Origin: Planctomycetaceae bacterium
GTDB taxonomy: Bacteria > Planctomycetota > Planctomycetia > Planctomycetales > Planctomycetaceae
Assembly (NCBI GenBank): GCA_015485495.1
Contig: WFTL01000059.1
Span: 1 to 49,685 of the forward strand
Length of the DNA stretch: 49,685 nt
Direction of reading: 5' to 3'
A model generated the notes under the pieces. That model saw only the letters and a list, made by a program, of their open reading frames with translations. It did not search any database and was not told the DNA's origin. Every line of letters starts with the position of its first letter. Position 1 is the first letter of the stretch. The position numbers were made by a program, and so were the translations under genes. Positions 37,148 to 46,416 of this stretch are shown here, in pieces.

Positions 37148-39694
37148 ATGCATCCCATTCGGCTGGAAGGCGTCCGCGTTCACAACCTGCAGGACATTCG
37201 GGTCACCATTCCTTCTCAGGCAGTGACCGTCATCTGCGGGGTGAGCGGATCCGGGAAAAGCAGTCTGGCGTTCGACACGCTGTTCGCTGAAGGGCAGCGG
37301 CGCTATGCAGAAACGTTCTCACCCCATGTGCGGCAGTTTCTGAGTCGGCTGGAACGGCCCGATGTCGACCGCATCACCGGTCTGCCTCCGGCTGTCGCCC
37401 TGAGGCAGCAGTACCGACTCACCGATCCTCTCGCCACGGTGGGATCGCGTACGGACATTCTGTGGTACCTGCAGCAGCTGTTCGCTCAGGAAGGCACCCT
37501 GTTCTGCCCGGAATGCGGAACGGAAGTCGTGTTCTGGGATGCCGAACGCGTCGCCGATGCCCTGCTGAACACATCATGCGGCTGCCCGGCTGTGATCACG
37601 TTTCCGGCGGTCGACCAGGCCGACACGGCCGTCTGGCGCCGTCTGGGATTCGTGAGGGCTGTGCGTGACGACACCGTGGTCCGCCTCGATGATCTTCCGG
37701 ACGGAACTTCATCCGCATCGCTGCAGATCGCCGTCGACCGCATCCGCCTTTCTCCGGACACGCGTTCCCGCCTGACGGAAGCCATCGATCAGGCCTTCGA
37801 TGCGGCCGGCTGCGTGAGCGTCCTGCTGGAACAGGAACACGACTCGGAAGGAGCCGGCGGATCCTTTAGGAAAAAGCACCGCTGGACGGCCGGACACAGT
37901 TGCCGGGAATGCGGTACGGAATTCCCCGAACCGAGTCCGGAACTGCTGAACGGCCGCACGGCCGCCGGAGCCTGTTCGGACTGCCAGGGACGCGGACTTT
38001 CGGGCGACAGCCACCAGCCGTGCCCGTCCTGCCAGGGAACCGGACTCAATCCGATCGGCCGCTCCGTGCGGCTTCGCGGTCAGACCCTTCCGGACGTTCT
38101 GATGACAGCATGCGACGATCTGCCGGCCTGGCTGGACCAGACGGAATCGGATCTGTCGGAGGCCCGCCGCCAGGCGCTGCAGACAGTCTTCGGTCGGCTG
38201 CGACATCGTCTGGAAATTCTGCAGCAGCTCCGCCTGGACGGCCTGGCTCCTGCCCGGCGCCTGCAGACGCTTTCCGGCGGAGAACTGCGGCGTGTCCTGC
38301 TGGCGGCGGTTCTGGGAAACGAACTGACCGGCACGCTGTACGTTCTGGACGAACCGGTCGCGGGCCTGCATCCGTCCGATGTCCGGTGCGTGATCGATGC
38401 CGTGCGACGGCTGCGGAATCAGGGCAACACGGTGGTGATGGTGGAACATCACCCGGATGTCATCCGGGCAGCGGACCATGTGGTGGAACTGGGACCCGGT
38501 GCCGGTCAGGACGGAGGACGCATTGTGTTCGAAGGGCGACCGTCCGATCTGACCGGAGAACACACGCCCACCGGACAGCTTCTGGCAGGACCGGACCAGA
38601 CCGGAGAACCTCTGCCGCTGCAGGACGCGCCGCCCGCTGCCTTCCCCTCCGGCGAACTGCACTGGCTGGAAGTTCGGAACGTGCACTGCCACAACATTCA
38701 GGATGCTTCGTTCGAAATCCCCCTGCAGTGCCTCACCGCCGTCACCGGCGTCAGCGGATCCGGCCGCAGTGCGCTCATCGTCGATGCCCTGCTGCCGGAA
38801 CTGCAGCGGGAACTGTCCGGCCGCGAACCGGCCGGCACGCCCCGCTGCCGGATTGCTTCCGGCAGCGACTGTCTGAAAGACGTTCATCTGCTCGACCAGC
38901 GTCCGCTGCCGCGATCGGCCCGCAGTGTTCCGGCAACGTGGCTGGGAATTTTCGACGACATCCGCAGGCTGCTGGCCGACACCCACCAGGCCCGGCAACG
39001 CGGCTACACAGCAGGAACCTTCAGCTTCAATGCGTCCCGCGGCGGCCGCTGCGACCACTGTCAGGGACGAGGACTGGTTTCCATCGACATGCAGTTTCTG
39101 GCGGATGTCCAGGCCCCCTGCGAAGTCTGCCGTGGACGCCGTTTCCGGACAGATGTTCTGGAAGTCCGTTATCGAGACCGGGCTGTTCACGAGATCCTGG
39201 ACATGACGGCCGACGAAGCGTTTTCGTTCTTCACGGGGCAGCCGCGCATCCAGAAACGTCTGAACAGTCTGCGGGCCACGGGTCTGGGATACCTGACACT
39301 GGGACAGTCGCTGTCCACCCTGTCAGGAGGCGAAGCCCAGCGGCTGCGGATCGCCGCTGTTCTGTCGGGTTCTCCGGATCGCGCCGAACGGCCGGCCTCC
39401 GACCCGGACCACCGGCCGGTTCCACTGCAGCAGCGGCACGGTTCTTTGTACGTACTTGACGAACCTTCCGCGGGGCTGCATGCCCGGGATACCGATCGTC
39501 TGCTGTCCTGCCTGAAACGACTCACGGAAGTCGGACACACGGTCATCATTCTGGAACAGTCACCCCGGGTCCTGAAACACTGCGACTATCTTCTGGAAAT
39601 GGGGCCGGGCGCCGGCCGACACGGTGGCCGCATCGTCCGTCGGGGTTTTCTGAGCCCCCCGTCATCGGCCGCCCGGAACGACGGCGAAGCGTGA
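37148..39694 (+). CDS. UvrA-like excinuclease ATPase paralogue with altered second Walker A
   Basis: The 848-residue protein has the UvrA layout. NBD1 carries Walker A GVSGSGKSSLAFDTLFAEG (about 31-49), the zinc modules CPECG, CRECGTEF and CSDCQGRGL...CPSCQGTGL, and the signature LSGGELRRVLLAA with LDEPVAGLHPSD. NBD2 has GVSGSGRSALIVD (about 533-545), CDHCQGRGL...CEVCRGRRF, LSTLSGGEAQRLRIAAVL and LDEPSAGLHARD. The NBD2 Walker A lysine is arginine, which should weaken or stop ATP hydrolysis there. The protein is about 90 residues shorter than standard UvrA. It is therefore probably a UvrA2-type paralogue rather than the main nucleotide-excision-repair UvrA. Its function is not certain; UvrA2-like proteins have roles in drug tolerance or alternative lesion sensing. 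Confidence 0.88.
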   Translation: MHPIRLEGVRVHNLQDIRVTIPSQAVTVICGVSGSGKSSLAFDTLFAEGQRRYAETFSPHVRQFLSRLERPDVDRITGLPPAVALRQQYRLTDPLATVGSRTDILWYLQQLFAQEGTLFCPECGTEVVFWDAERVADALLNTSCGCPAVITFPAVDQADTAVWRRLGFVRAVRDDTVVRLDDLPDGTSSASLQIAVDRIRLSPDTRSRLTEAIDQAFDAAGCVSVLLEQEHDSEGAGGSFRKKHRWTAGHSCRECGTEFPEPSPELLNGRTAAGACSDCQGRGLSGDSHQPCPSCQGTGLNPIGRSVRLRGQTLPDVLMTACDDLPAWLDQTESDLSEARRQALQTVFGRLRHRLEILQQLRLDGLAPARRLQTLSGGELRRVLLAAVLGNELTGTLYVLDEPVAGLHPSDVRCVIDAVRRLRNQGNTVVMVEHHPDVIRAADHVVELGPGAGQDGGRIVFEGRPSDLTGEHTPTGQLLAGPDQTGEPLPLQDAPPAAFPSGELHWLEVRNVHCHNIQDASFEIPLQCLTAVTGVSGSGRSALIVDALLPELQRELSGREPAGTPRCRIASGSDCLKDVHLLDQRPLPRSARSVPATWLGIFDDIRRLLADTHQARQRGYTAGTFSFNASRGGRCDHCQGRGLVSIDMQFLADVQAPCEVCRGRRFRTDVLEVRYRDRAVHEILDMTADEAFSFFTGQPRIQKRLNSLRATGLGYLTLGQSLSTLSGGEAQRLRIAAVLSGSPDRAERPASDPDHRPVPLQQRHGSLYVLDEPSAGLHARDTDRLLSCLKRLTEVGHTVIILEQSPRVLKHCDYLLEMGPGAGRHGGRIVRRGFLSPPSSAARNDGEA

Positions 39695-39771
39695 ACATCG
39701 CCCGAGCCGATCTTCCGAATATTCCCGGCATCCTGACAGATTCCGTTTCCGCGCGATCGGCAGCGGCCGAG

Positions 39772-40950
39772 TCAGAATTCATCTGCGGCAAGAGGTTCCT
39801 GGGACGTCACATCTCCGCCGATGCGTTCTCCTTCGGGTGTGATGAGGCGGGCGTAGATTCCCGAATCGATGCGTTCGGAAATCGACCGCGTGGACCCGTC
39901 GCAGAAGACCATGTTGACCAGTCCCGGATGGTTCGAATTCGGAAACGGACGGGCTCCGTCAGGCCCTTCGCGGGCTTTGTTGATTCCGGCCCACGGATGG
40001 TCCGGATCGGCAGGAGCCGTTCGAAAATACGTGGCAGCATCCAGGGGGGGCATGTTGTCGGACGGATCCCAGTCCAGCGGGTAAACGAACGTGCAGTTTC
40101 TGGGATCCGGATCGCCCCACAGATCCGTGTTGCCGGCATTGATGTTTTCTGTCAGCAGAATCGTCGTGCTCTGCCCGTCGTAAATGCTGTTCGGTCCGTA
40201 ACTGCGGTTGGGCAGCGGGCTGGCGGGGTTTCCGTCTCCGTTGCGGTCGAGCACCATGCGCCACATGACTCCGCTGCGGCGGTGATACTCCTGATCCACC
40301 GGTTCGTTGCGGATTCCGTTGACATCGAAGTCCAGGTCCGGATCGTCGTAGTTGTGGTAGTTGCTGCTGCCGCCCCATCCGGTATCGGAACTCAGCATTT
40401 CTTCCGGAGTTTTCGTACCGGTCGGTTCCAGACTGGCGTACCCCGCATTGACCACATAACTGAGTGATCCGGTGATGTTGACGGCCGAATCATCATCCGG
40501 ACACGTCAGAACGGCCATCTGGTATTCGTGAATGAGATCATAATTCGACCAGCCGTCGGGCCCCTTCGTCGTCGAATCATGAACGCGGTCATGGTCCCAG
40601 CGGTCATACAGGTCGGCACGATCCAGTTCCGACAGAATGTCGACCACCCAGCTTCGCAGATGACGGCCGGACGTGGTCGGCTGCCAGACGCCTCCGGCAC
40701 GCACATCTCCAACCGTTCCATAGGGGGGGAAACGCCGACCGGCATCCCGGGCCGCAAATGCGTGCAGAGCCACACCCAGCTGGCGCATTCGGTTCATGCA
40801 TTCCACTCGGCGCGACGATTCCCGCGCACTTTGAATGGCCGGCAGCAGCAGTGCCACCAGGACGGCGATGATGGAAATCACCACAAGCAGTTCGATGAGC
40901 GTGAATCCCGCCCGCCGCGCCCACAGAGGGTTCCTGATCATCGACCGCAT
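39772..40950 (-). CDS. DUF1559 protein with type IV prepilin-like N-terminus
   Basis: The 392-residue product begins with [29 protein letters not shown]. Pre-pilin peptidase would cleave before Phe16 (G15|FTLIE) and methylate the new N-terminus. An [29 protein letters not shown] motif follows, and near the C-terminus [18 protein letters not shown], which is diagnostic of DUF1559. Planctomycetes encode hundreds of these pseudopilin-like proteins; their assembly and function are unknown. GAGGAGA lies 5 bases before ATG 40950. It is convergent with the UvrA-like gene, whose stop is 77 bases away. Confidence 0.9.
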   Translation of the reverse strand: MRSMIRNPLWARRAGFTLIELLVVISIIAVLVALLLPAIQSARESSRRVECMNRMRQLGVALHAFAARDAGRRFPPYGTVGDVRAGGVWQPTTSGRHLRSWVVDILSELDRADLYDRWDHDRVHDSTTKGPDGWSNYDLIHEYQMAVLTCPDDDSAVNITGSLSYVVNAGYASLEPTGTKTPEEMLSSDTGWGGSSNYHNYDDPDLDFDVNGIRNEPVDQEYHRRSGVMWRMVLDRNGDGNPASPLPNRSYGPNSIYDGQSTTILLTENINAGNTDLWGDPDPRNCTFVYPLDWDPSDNMPPLDAATYFRTAPADPDHPWAGINKAREGPDGARPFPNSNHPGLVNMVFCDGSTRSISERIDSGIYARLITPEGERIGGDVTSQEPLAADEF

Positions 40951-41264
40951 GATGATCTCCTCGTCCCGACCGGTCCGGACGGCGCCGAATTCGACGCAGC
41001 AGCAGACGCAGCTTCCGGATGCACGCAGCGAACCCCGGACGCGGTCAGCGATGAACATGTTCCCGAACAGCGGTTTCGGATTTCTTCCTTTGGAACCGGC
41101 GCTGTTCCGGAACGCCCTCCTGCTTCCCTGGAACGATCTCCCTTTCAGCATTCTGCCCATGACCAGAAAGAAGCTCAACCAACCCGGCCGGCTCTGAGCG
41201 GAATTCGGAAGCTGCCAGGTGAGCCGCGTCGTCGGCCTGGCGAACGGCACCAGCGGCCGCGATT
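40951..41264. other. Intergenic region upstream of the DUF1559 gene
   Basis: This 314-base stretch on the minus strand lies between the acyl-CoA dehydrogenase stop and the DUF1559 start. It contains a CAG-rich patch. I found no confident promoter, RNA gene or small gene. Confidence 0.4.
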
Positions 41265-42350
41265 TCACAGTTCCCCGGTCGCCCCGGAACACGCCAGTTC
41301 ACGCAGATTGGCTGTCAGCACCGGCTGAGGACAGCTCCATACAAGAAAGAACATGCTTTCCCGCACGGCCCGCTCCGCCGGATGGCCGCTCACATATCCG
41401 GCTCCCTTCGTCGCGGCCAGCCACGTCTGAGCGGTCCTCAGGACGAGCGAATTGGCCTGCTGACGAATGATTTCCGCCGCTTTGGCGCCTTCTGAGTGCT
41501 GTCCCGAGACCGCCTGGTGAATCTGGTCGGCGATCCGTTCGGCCGTCTGCTGCAGCGGAAGAACAAATTCGTTCAGATCAGGACGGGCCCGGGTTTCCGG
41601 TTCCAGCTGACGCAGCATGCCTTCCGCGGCTCCCACCGCCAGCACCGACGTGCCCAGCGAACCAGCGCCGCCTCCGGCCCCCTGCCGCATCACCGCTTCA
41701 ACCGGCCCGTGCAGCACATCATCCGGCCCGACGGGCACGTCCGTCAGTTCCACGGATCCCGTCTGAGACGCACTCAGGGCCATCAGCTCAACCGGATCCC
41801 GCACACGGACTCCGGGCTGATTCACCCGCACGGCCGCCAGAAGCTGACGCCCGTCAGTCAGCTCACCGCCGGTGATCAGAAGATCCGCCTGCGTGGCACC
41901 GGTGGTCCAGGGAATGGTGCCGTTCAGCCGAAATCCGTCCCCGTCGGCATCGACGCGTACAGGAGGCGACGCGAGGTGACGTCGGGATGTCGTCAGGTGA
42001 GAAATGCCGACCGTGGCGAACTGTTCCCCGCGAACCAGAGGCGGCAGCAGGGTCTGCTGAGCGGTCTGGTTGGGAGAACTGATGATCCGTGCACAGGCGC
42101 CGTTCCGCTGTGTCAGGATGAAGGTCGTTGTGAGGCATGAGGACGCCAGGAGCCGGTATCCCTCGAGCATCTCTGTTTCGCTCAGTCCCAGGCCGCCGAA
42201 TTCCTTCGGAACGTTCCAGCGCAGTACCCCGGCTTCCTGAAGCGCCGTCAGACGATCGCCCGGCCAGTCGGATACGGCTTCCGAACAGGGGGAACTTCTC
42301 AGAAAACGCAGCAGCGTCTGAACAGCAGCAGACTGGAACAGGTCATTCAT
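41265..42350 (-). CDS. Acyl-CoA dehydrogenase family protein
   Basis: The 361-residue product matches the acyl-CoA dehydrogenase fold: [31 protein letters not shown] (N-terminal helical domain), [16 protein letters not shown] and [23 protein letters not shown] (beta-domain, FAD/substrate contacts), and [25 protein letters not shown] near the C-terminus, where the flavin-binding segment lies. It is about 20 residues shorter than typical dehydrogenases. The glutamate base position was not confirmed. Relatives include monooxygenases and nitroalkane oxidases, so the reaction is open. ATG 42350 was chosen because the family sequence begins there; an upstream TTG (42380) is possible. Confidence 0.83.
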   Translation of the reverse strand: MNDLFQSAAVQTLLRFLRSSPCSEAVSDWPGDRLTALQEAGVLRWNVPKEFGGLGLSETEMLEGYRLLASSCLTTTFILTQRNGACARIISSPNQTAQQTLLPPLVRGEQFATVGISHLTTSRRHLASPPVRVDADGDGFRLNGTIPWTTGATQADLLITGGELTDGRQLLAAVRVNQPGVRVRDPVELMALSASQTGSVELTDVPVGPDDVLHGPVEAVMRQGAGGGAGSLGTSVLAVGAAEGMLRQLEPETRARPDLNEFVLPLQQTAERIADQIHQAVSGQHSEGAKAAEIIRQQANSLVLRTAQTWLAATKGAGYVSGHPAERAVRESMFFLVWSCPQPVLTANLRELACSGATGEL

Positions 42351-42811
42351 GGTGACAGGCGGTTCCCGATTTTCTGTCAACGTCTCCGGCAGAGAACCCG
42401 ATCATTCTGACAGGCGGCGTCCGTCGTTTCCACCGGCGCCAGACCCGTGCCGGATCTGCCGGCAGCCGGCCTGCTTCGCAGCAGGTGCCCCCTGCCGCGG
42501 GACGTTTCCCCGGGCAAAAAAAATCTGACGAACGCCGCTGATTCATACGGCTGCGGCCTTTTCCCGGGAATCCTCTTTTCCTTAGTATTTTGCGCAATTC
42601 GGAAGGCGAGGCCTGTGTGAAGTGCGTGACGGAGATTTCCGTTTCGGCATGAGTGGCTGCGTCGTCCGGGAATTCCGAAAGGCTGTTCCGTCGTCGGATC
42701 CTGGTCACGTTCGTTCAGACCGTACCGTGGCCGCCGGATTCCGCCGGCGCATCGGCTGCTGCCGAACTGCCGTTTTTCACATTCGATTTCGATTCGTCTG
42801 AGGAGGTCATC
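42351..42811. other. infC leader and divergent promoter region
   Basis: This 461-base gap lies between the acyl-CoA dehydrogenase and infC. A candidate plus-strand promoter lies at 42559-42588 and would give infC a leader of over 200 bases. The leader contains several short inverted repeats, for example CGGAA...TTCCG around 42600-42640. No riboswitch class or small gene is recognised. The reading frame of infC stays open upstream but has no family resemblance. Confidence 0.45.
42559..42588 (+). promoter_or_regulatory. Candidate promoter of infC
   Basis: TTTTCC (42559-42564), an 18-base spacer and TAGTAT (42583-42588). The -35 is weak. It lies in one of the more A/T-rich stretches before infC. 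Confidence 0.35.
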
Positions 42812-42814
42812 ATT
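42801..42814 (+). promoter_or_regulatory. Strong Shine-Dalgarno before a probable AUU start of infC
   Basis: AGGAGG (42801-42806), then TCATC (5 bases), then ATT (42812-42814) in frame with IF-3. No ATG, GTG or TTG lies at that spacing. The next in-frame ATG is at 42851, inside the conserved N-terminal region. Confidence 0.8.
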
Positions 42815-43357
42815 AAACGTTTTCGTCCGAGCCCGGTTCCGCAGCGTGACATGCCCCGTATGAATGATCGCATTCGCATTTCACCGATCCGGGTTGTGAA
42901 TGCCGACGGCGAGATGCTGGGAGAAATGGAAACCGAAGCAGCTCTGGCCCTGGCCCAGGAACAGGGACTGGATCTGGTCGAAGTCAGTCCGGACGCCCGC
43001 CCTCCTGTCTGCCGCATCATGAACTACGGCAAGGTTCTGTACGAACGGCAGAAGAAAAGCAGCGGCAGCCGCCAGCACAAAACGCAGCTCAAACAACTGC
43101 GTCTGCGGGCCAAAACCGGCCAGCACGACATCGATGTGAAAGTCGGCAAGGCCCGGCAGTTTCTCACCCGCGGCGACAAAGTGAAGATCAACGTGATGTT
43201 TCGCGGACGGGAGAACGCTCATCACGATCGAGGCCGCGAGATGCTGGACGACATCATTCAGTCTCTGGAAGACGTGGCCACCGTGGAACAGCCGCCGCGT
43301 ATGGAAAGCGGACGCATGATGTCGGTGCTGCTGTCTCCTGTTCGCAGCGGAAAGTAG
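42812..43357 (+). CDS. infC: Translation initiation factor IF-3
   Basis: The product is about 181 residues from an ATT start. The N-terminal domain is [57 protein letters not shown]. The linker runs [35 protein letters not shown]. The C-terminal domain is [21 protein letters not shown]...[30 protein letters not shown]-3 binds the 30S subunit, prevents 70S formation and discriminates against non-standard start codons. The ATT start, after a perfect AGGAGG, matches E. coli infC and its autoregulation logic. The usual rpmI-rplT partners do not follow; the next gene is an unrelated PLP enzyme 120 bases downstream. Confidence 0.95.
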   Translation: MKRFRPSPVPQRDMPRMNDRIRISPIRVVNADGEMLGEMETEAALALAQEQGLDLVEVSPDARPPVCRIMNYGKVLYERQKKSSGSRQHKTQLKQLRLRAKTGQHDIDVKVGKARQFLTRGDKVKINVMFRGRENAHHDRGREMLDDIIQSLEDVATVEQPPRMESGRMMSVLLSPVRSGK

Positions 43358-43477
43358 AAGCAGCCGGCCCGCAGCCGCATCAGGATCTGCCGCTGGTGAT
43401 GATTTTTCCGAGTGCGCTTCGACCGGGATCGGGTCCGGCGGATCCGGCCCGCCGAATCACTGCCACAGGACCGTGCC

Positions 43478-44614
43478 GTGTCGTTCCATGTTCCGTCTCT
43501 GAATTCCGAAACAGCCGCCATGCTGGCCACTCCGGCGCTGCTCGTATGGCCCGACCGCATCGACGCCAACATCCGCCGGATGCTGCAGACAGCCGGCCGG
43601 CCGGATCGGCTGAGACCGCACTGCAAGACGCACAAGATGGCCGAAGTCGTCCGGAAACTCACGGCCGCCGGCATCACCTGTCACAAGGCAGCCACCATCG
43701 TGGAAGCCGACATGCTGTGCCGGGCCGGGGCGGAAGATGTCGTTCTGGCCGGGAATCCCGTGGGCCCGGCGCTGACCGAACTGGTGCGGCTGGCCGGCCG
43801 ATATCCCGACGTCCGGTTCTCCGTGACCGCGGACTCCGAAGTATGCGTCCGCATGCTGTCCGACGCCTGTCAGGCAGCCGGCAGGTGTGTCGGCGTTCTG
43901 CTCGATCTGGACGTCGGACTGCACCGCACGGGCATCGATCCATCGTCCGATGCCGCCGCCGCTTTGTACCGAACCATTGAGAAGCTGCCCGGAATCGAAC
44001 CGGCCGGTCTGCATGTGTACGACGGACACCAGCACCAGGAGTCGCTGGCAGAACGCACGAATGCCGTCCGGTCCGCCTGGGAACCCGTGCAGCGACTGAT
44101 CGAACGACTGGAAGCAGACGGTCACACCGTTCCCGAACTGCTGTGCGGAGGAACGCCGACGTTTCCTGTGTATGCAGAATTCTCCGATCCGCGGATTCGG
44201 CTGAGTCCCGGGACGTGCACGCTGCACGACGTCGGATACGGAAGCAAATGTCCCGATCTGGAATTCGAAGTGGCCGCCGCCGTGGCAACCCGCGTGATCA
44301 GCACGGCTGTCCCCGGCCAGTTGACGCTGGATGCCGGCCACAAGTCCGTCGCGGCCGATCCGCCCGCTTCCAGACGGGTGTTCTTTCCGGACCTGCCCGA
44401 TGCTCAGGCCATCATTCACAACGAAGAACACCTGACCGTGACCACCTCACAGGCCGCCCGTTTCACTCCGGGAGACCTGCTGATGGCTCTGCCGATTCAC
44501 ATCTGCCCCACGGTGGCCCTGCATCACTGCGCTCTGGTCGTACAGGACGGCCGCATCACCGATGAATGGTCCATTGCCCGCCACCGCCGGCTGCAGGACG
44601 GCCGGTGCCCGTAG
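43478..44614 (+). CDS. D-threonine aldolase / D-serine dehydratase-like PLP enzyme
   Basis: The 378-residue product has the alanine-racemase-type PLP barrel and the C-terminal D-ser dehydratase-like domain. LATPALLVWPDRIDANIRRM and RPHCKTHKM (PLP lysine) are family signatures, as are LLDLDVGLHRTGI, ELLCGGTPTFP and LSPGTCTLHDVGYG. The metal site near the C-terminus reads LPIHICPTVALHH. His-x-Cys is the arrangement of eukaryotic D-serine dehydratases, whereas D-threonine aldolases use His-x-Asp. It may therefore dehydrate D-serine or cleave a beta-hydroxy-D-amino acid. GTG 43478 is preferred because AGGA lies 8 bases upstream and the family N-terminus starts there. Its end overlaps the tail of the convergent transporter frame. 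Confidence 0.88.
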   Translation: MSFHVPSLNSETAAMLATPALLVWPDRIDANIRRMLQTAGRPDRLRPHCKTHKMAEVVRKLTAAGITCHKAATIVEADMLCRAGAEDVVLAGNPVGPALTELVRLAGRYPDVRFSVTADSEVCVRMLSDACQAAGRCVGVLLDLDVGLHRTGIDPSSDAAAALYRTIEKLPGIEPAGLHVYDGHQHQESLAERTNAVRSAWEPVQRLIERLEADGHTVPELLCGGTPTFPVYAEFSDPRIRLSPGTCTLHDVGYGSKCPDLEFEVAAAVATRVISTAVPGQLTLDAGHKSVAADPPASRRVFFPDLPDAQAIIHNEEHLTVTTSQAARFTPGDLLMALPIHICPTVALHHCALVVQDGRITDEWSIARHRRLQDGRCP

Positions 44615-46378
44615 TGCGTCCTGTTCCGCTCTTTCCTGAACGAACTGCCGAACCGCGGGAACCCCGGCACTACGGTCCGGGCCGCCCGGACCGGAAGCGG
44701 TCCCGTTCAGTCCCAGCAGCGGACCGATGTACCAGAAAGCGGCCGCCGTCAGCAGCGGCACACCGGCCAGATTCAGAAGGAAACCCGCACGAGCCATCTG
44801 CCCGGCCGTGACCCGTCCGGACGCGAAGACGATGGCATTGGGCGCGGTGGCAATGGGCAGCATGAAGGCACAACTGGTGGCCAGAGTGGCGGGGATCAGG
44901 ACAAGCCGCGGATCCATGCCCAGCTGAGTACTGACAATCAGCAGCGACGGGAGCACCGTACTGATGGTCGCCACGTTGCTGGTCACTTCGGTCAGAAACG
45001 TCATCGTCAGGCAGATGACGGCAATCACCAGCCAGCCGGGTTTTCCCATGAGCGGTTCCTGGAGAGCCTGTCCCAGCCACCCGGCCAGCCCGGTGACATC
45101 GTCGTCGAAGGCGCCGGCCAGCGCCAGTCCGCCGCCGAACAGCAGGATGATTTCCCAGGGCAGCTTCACGGCTGTGGACCAGTCCATCAAAGGCACACGG
45201 CGTCCGTCGTGGTCCCGGATTCCCGACGGAATGAAAAACAGCAGCACGGCCAGCGCCACCGCGACGGTGGAATCCGTCACGAAACGATCCGCGGGAATCG
45301 CCGAAGCCCCCCGATCGGACTGCCCCAGAAGACGAAACCACCAGGCCAGGCCGTCCGACCACCCGGGAATCCGCACGGGAACCGCCATGCCGCCCGGCAG
45401 ATGCCAGGTCCCCAGATCCACAGGACGTCTGAACACCCACAGCACAGCGACCATCCCGAAAATGCTCAGCATGCGGACTTCGGCCGGAGCAATCGGCCCC
45501 AGCGCCTTCAGACGCTCCGTCAGCGTACGCCGCAGGTCGTCTTCGCCGGCCGCCTGACTGTGCCGCAGCGGCCAGGTGAGCAGCAGCCAGACCATCCCGA
45601 TGTACAGCAGCCCCACGGGAAACGTGACGATCAGCCAGTGAGCGATCGTCAGTTCCGGTGCGTCGGGAAGCTGGCGCTGATAGATCGCCACCGCGGCCGT
45701 GTTCGTGGGCGTGCCGATGATGGTCGTCATTCCGCCGAGGCTGGCCGACCAGGCGATTCCCAGCAGCAGCGGGACAGCCAGCAGGTCTGCAGGATTCCGG
45801 CCGGACGCATCCGTCGCCGTGTCCGAAGAATCCCCGATGGTCTGCAGCAGCGCCAGAGCGATCGGAGTCATCATCAGTGTCGTGGCCGTGTTGCTGATCC
45901 ACATCGACAGCCCGCCGGTGGCCAGCATCATTCCCAGAACCAGACGACGCGGCCGAACCCCCACGCAGCGCACCACGTGCAGAGCGACGCGGCGATGGAC
46001 ATTCCATCGCTCCAGTCCCAGAGCAATCGTGAATCCGCCGATGAACAGGAACTGCATGTCACTGATGAATGCCCGGCTGACATCGCGTGCCGACTGGATT
46101 CCCAGCAGAGGAAACAGGGCCAGAGGCAGCAGACTGGTGGCTGCCAGAGGGACGATCTGCGTCAGCCACAGGCCGGCCATGAGGAACGTGACGGCCGCCA
46201 GTCGCTGGGCTTCCGGAGCCATGGGCAGCACCTGGCCGTCGCTCAGTGCGATGGACGGAGTCGGCAGCAGAAAAATCGCACCGGTCCCCGCCAGCAGGAC
46301 CAGCAGAATCACGCCGCTGCTCCGGGGAAAACGCCGTCGGGACGGCCGGGAAGGATCGGAAGAGCCGGAATGGGACAA
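44447..46378 (-). CDS. DASS/SLC13-family sodium:anion symporter
   Basis: The 643-residue frame has about 12-14 hydrophobic segments and both DASS hallmarks: WISNTATTLMMTPIALALL (first SNT motif) and TFLTEVTSNVATISTVLPSL (second SNT motif), plus GIAWSASLGGMTTIIGTPTNTAA. It should import di- or tricarboxylates or sulfate with sodium. An extra soluble insert lies at about 330-400. The 5' end is uncertain. No ATG fits before TM1; TTG 46378 or GTG 46312 (preceded by GGAG) are candidates. The last ~90 residues run antisense through the D-threonine aldolase-like gene (168-base overlap) and look non-coding, so the true stop may be near 44670 after a frameshift. It lies 38 bases downstream of the M13 peptidase. 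Confidence 0.82.
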   Translation of the reverse strand: MSHSGSSDPSRPSRRRFPRSSGVILLVLLAGTGAIFLLPTPSIALSDGQVLPMAPEAQRLAAVTFLMAGLWLTQIVPLAATSLLPLALFPLLGIQSARDVSRAFISDMQFLFIGGFTIALGLERWNVHRRVALHVVRCVGVRPRRLVLGMMLATGGLSMWISNTATTLMMTPIALALLQTIGDSSDTATDASGRNPADLLAVPLLLGIAWSASLGGMTTIIGTPTNTAAVAIYQRQLPDAPELTIAHWLIVTFPVGLLYIGMVWLLLTWPLRHSQAAGEDDLRRTLTERLKALGPIAPAEVRMLSIFGMVAVLWVFRRPVDLGTWHLPGGMAVPVRIPGWSDGLAWWFRLLGQSDRGASAIPADRFVTDSTVAVALAVLLFFIPSGIRDHDGRRVPLMDWSTAVKLPWEIILLFGGGLALAGAFDDDVTGLAGWLGQALQEPLMGKPGWLVIAVICLTMTFLTEVTSNVATISTVLPSLLIVSTQLGMDPRLVLIPATLATSCAFMLPIATAPNAIVFASGRVTAGQMARAGFLLNLAGVPLLTAAAFWYIGPLLGLNGTASGPGGPDRSAGVPAVRQFVQERAEQDALRAPAVLQPAVAGNGPFIGDAAVLYDQSAVMQGHRGADVNRQSHQQVSRSETGGL

Positions 46379-46416
46379 GAGAAGCCCGCCTGATGCCGGA
46401 ACAAACGGGAAATCGT

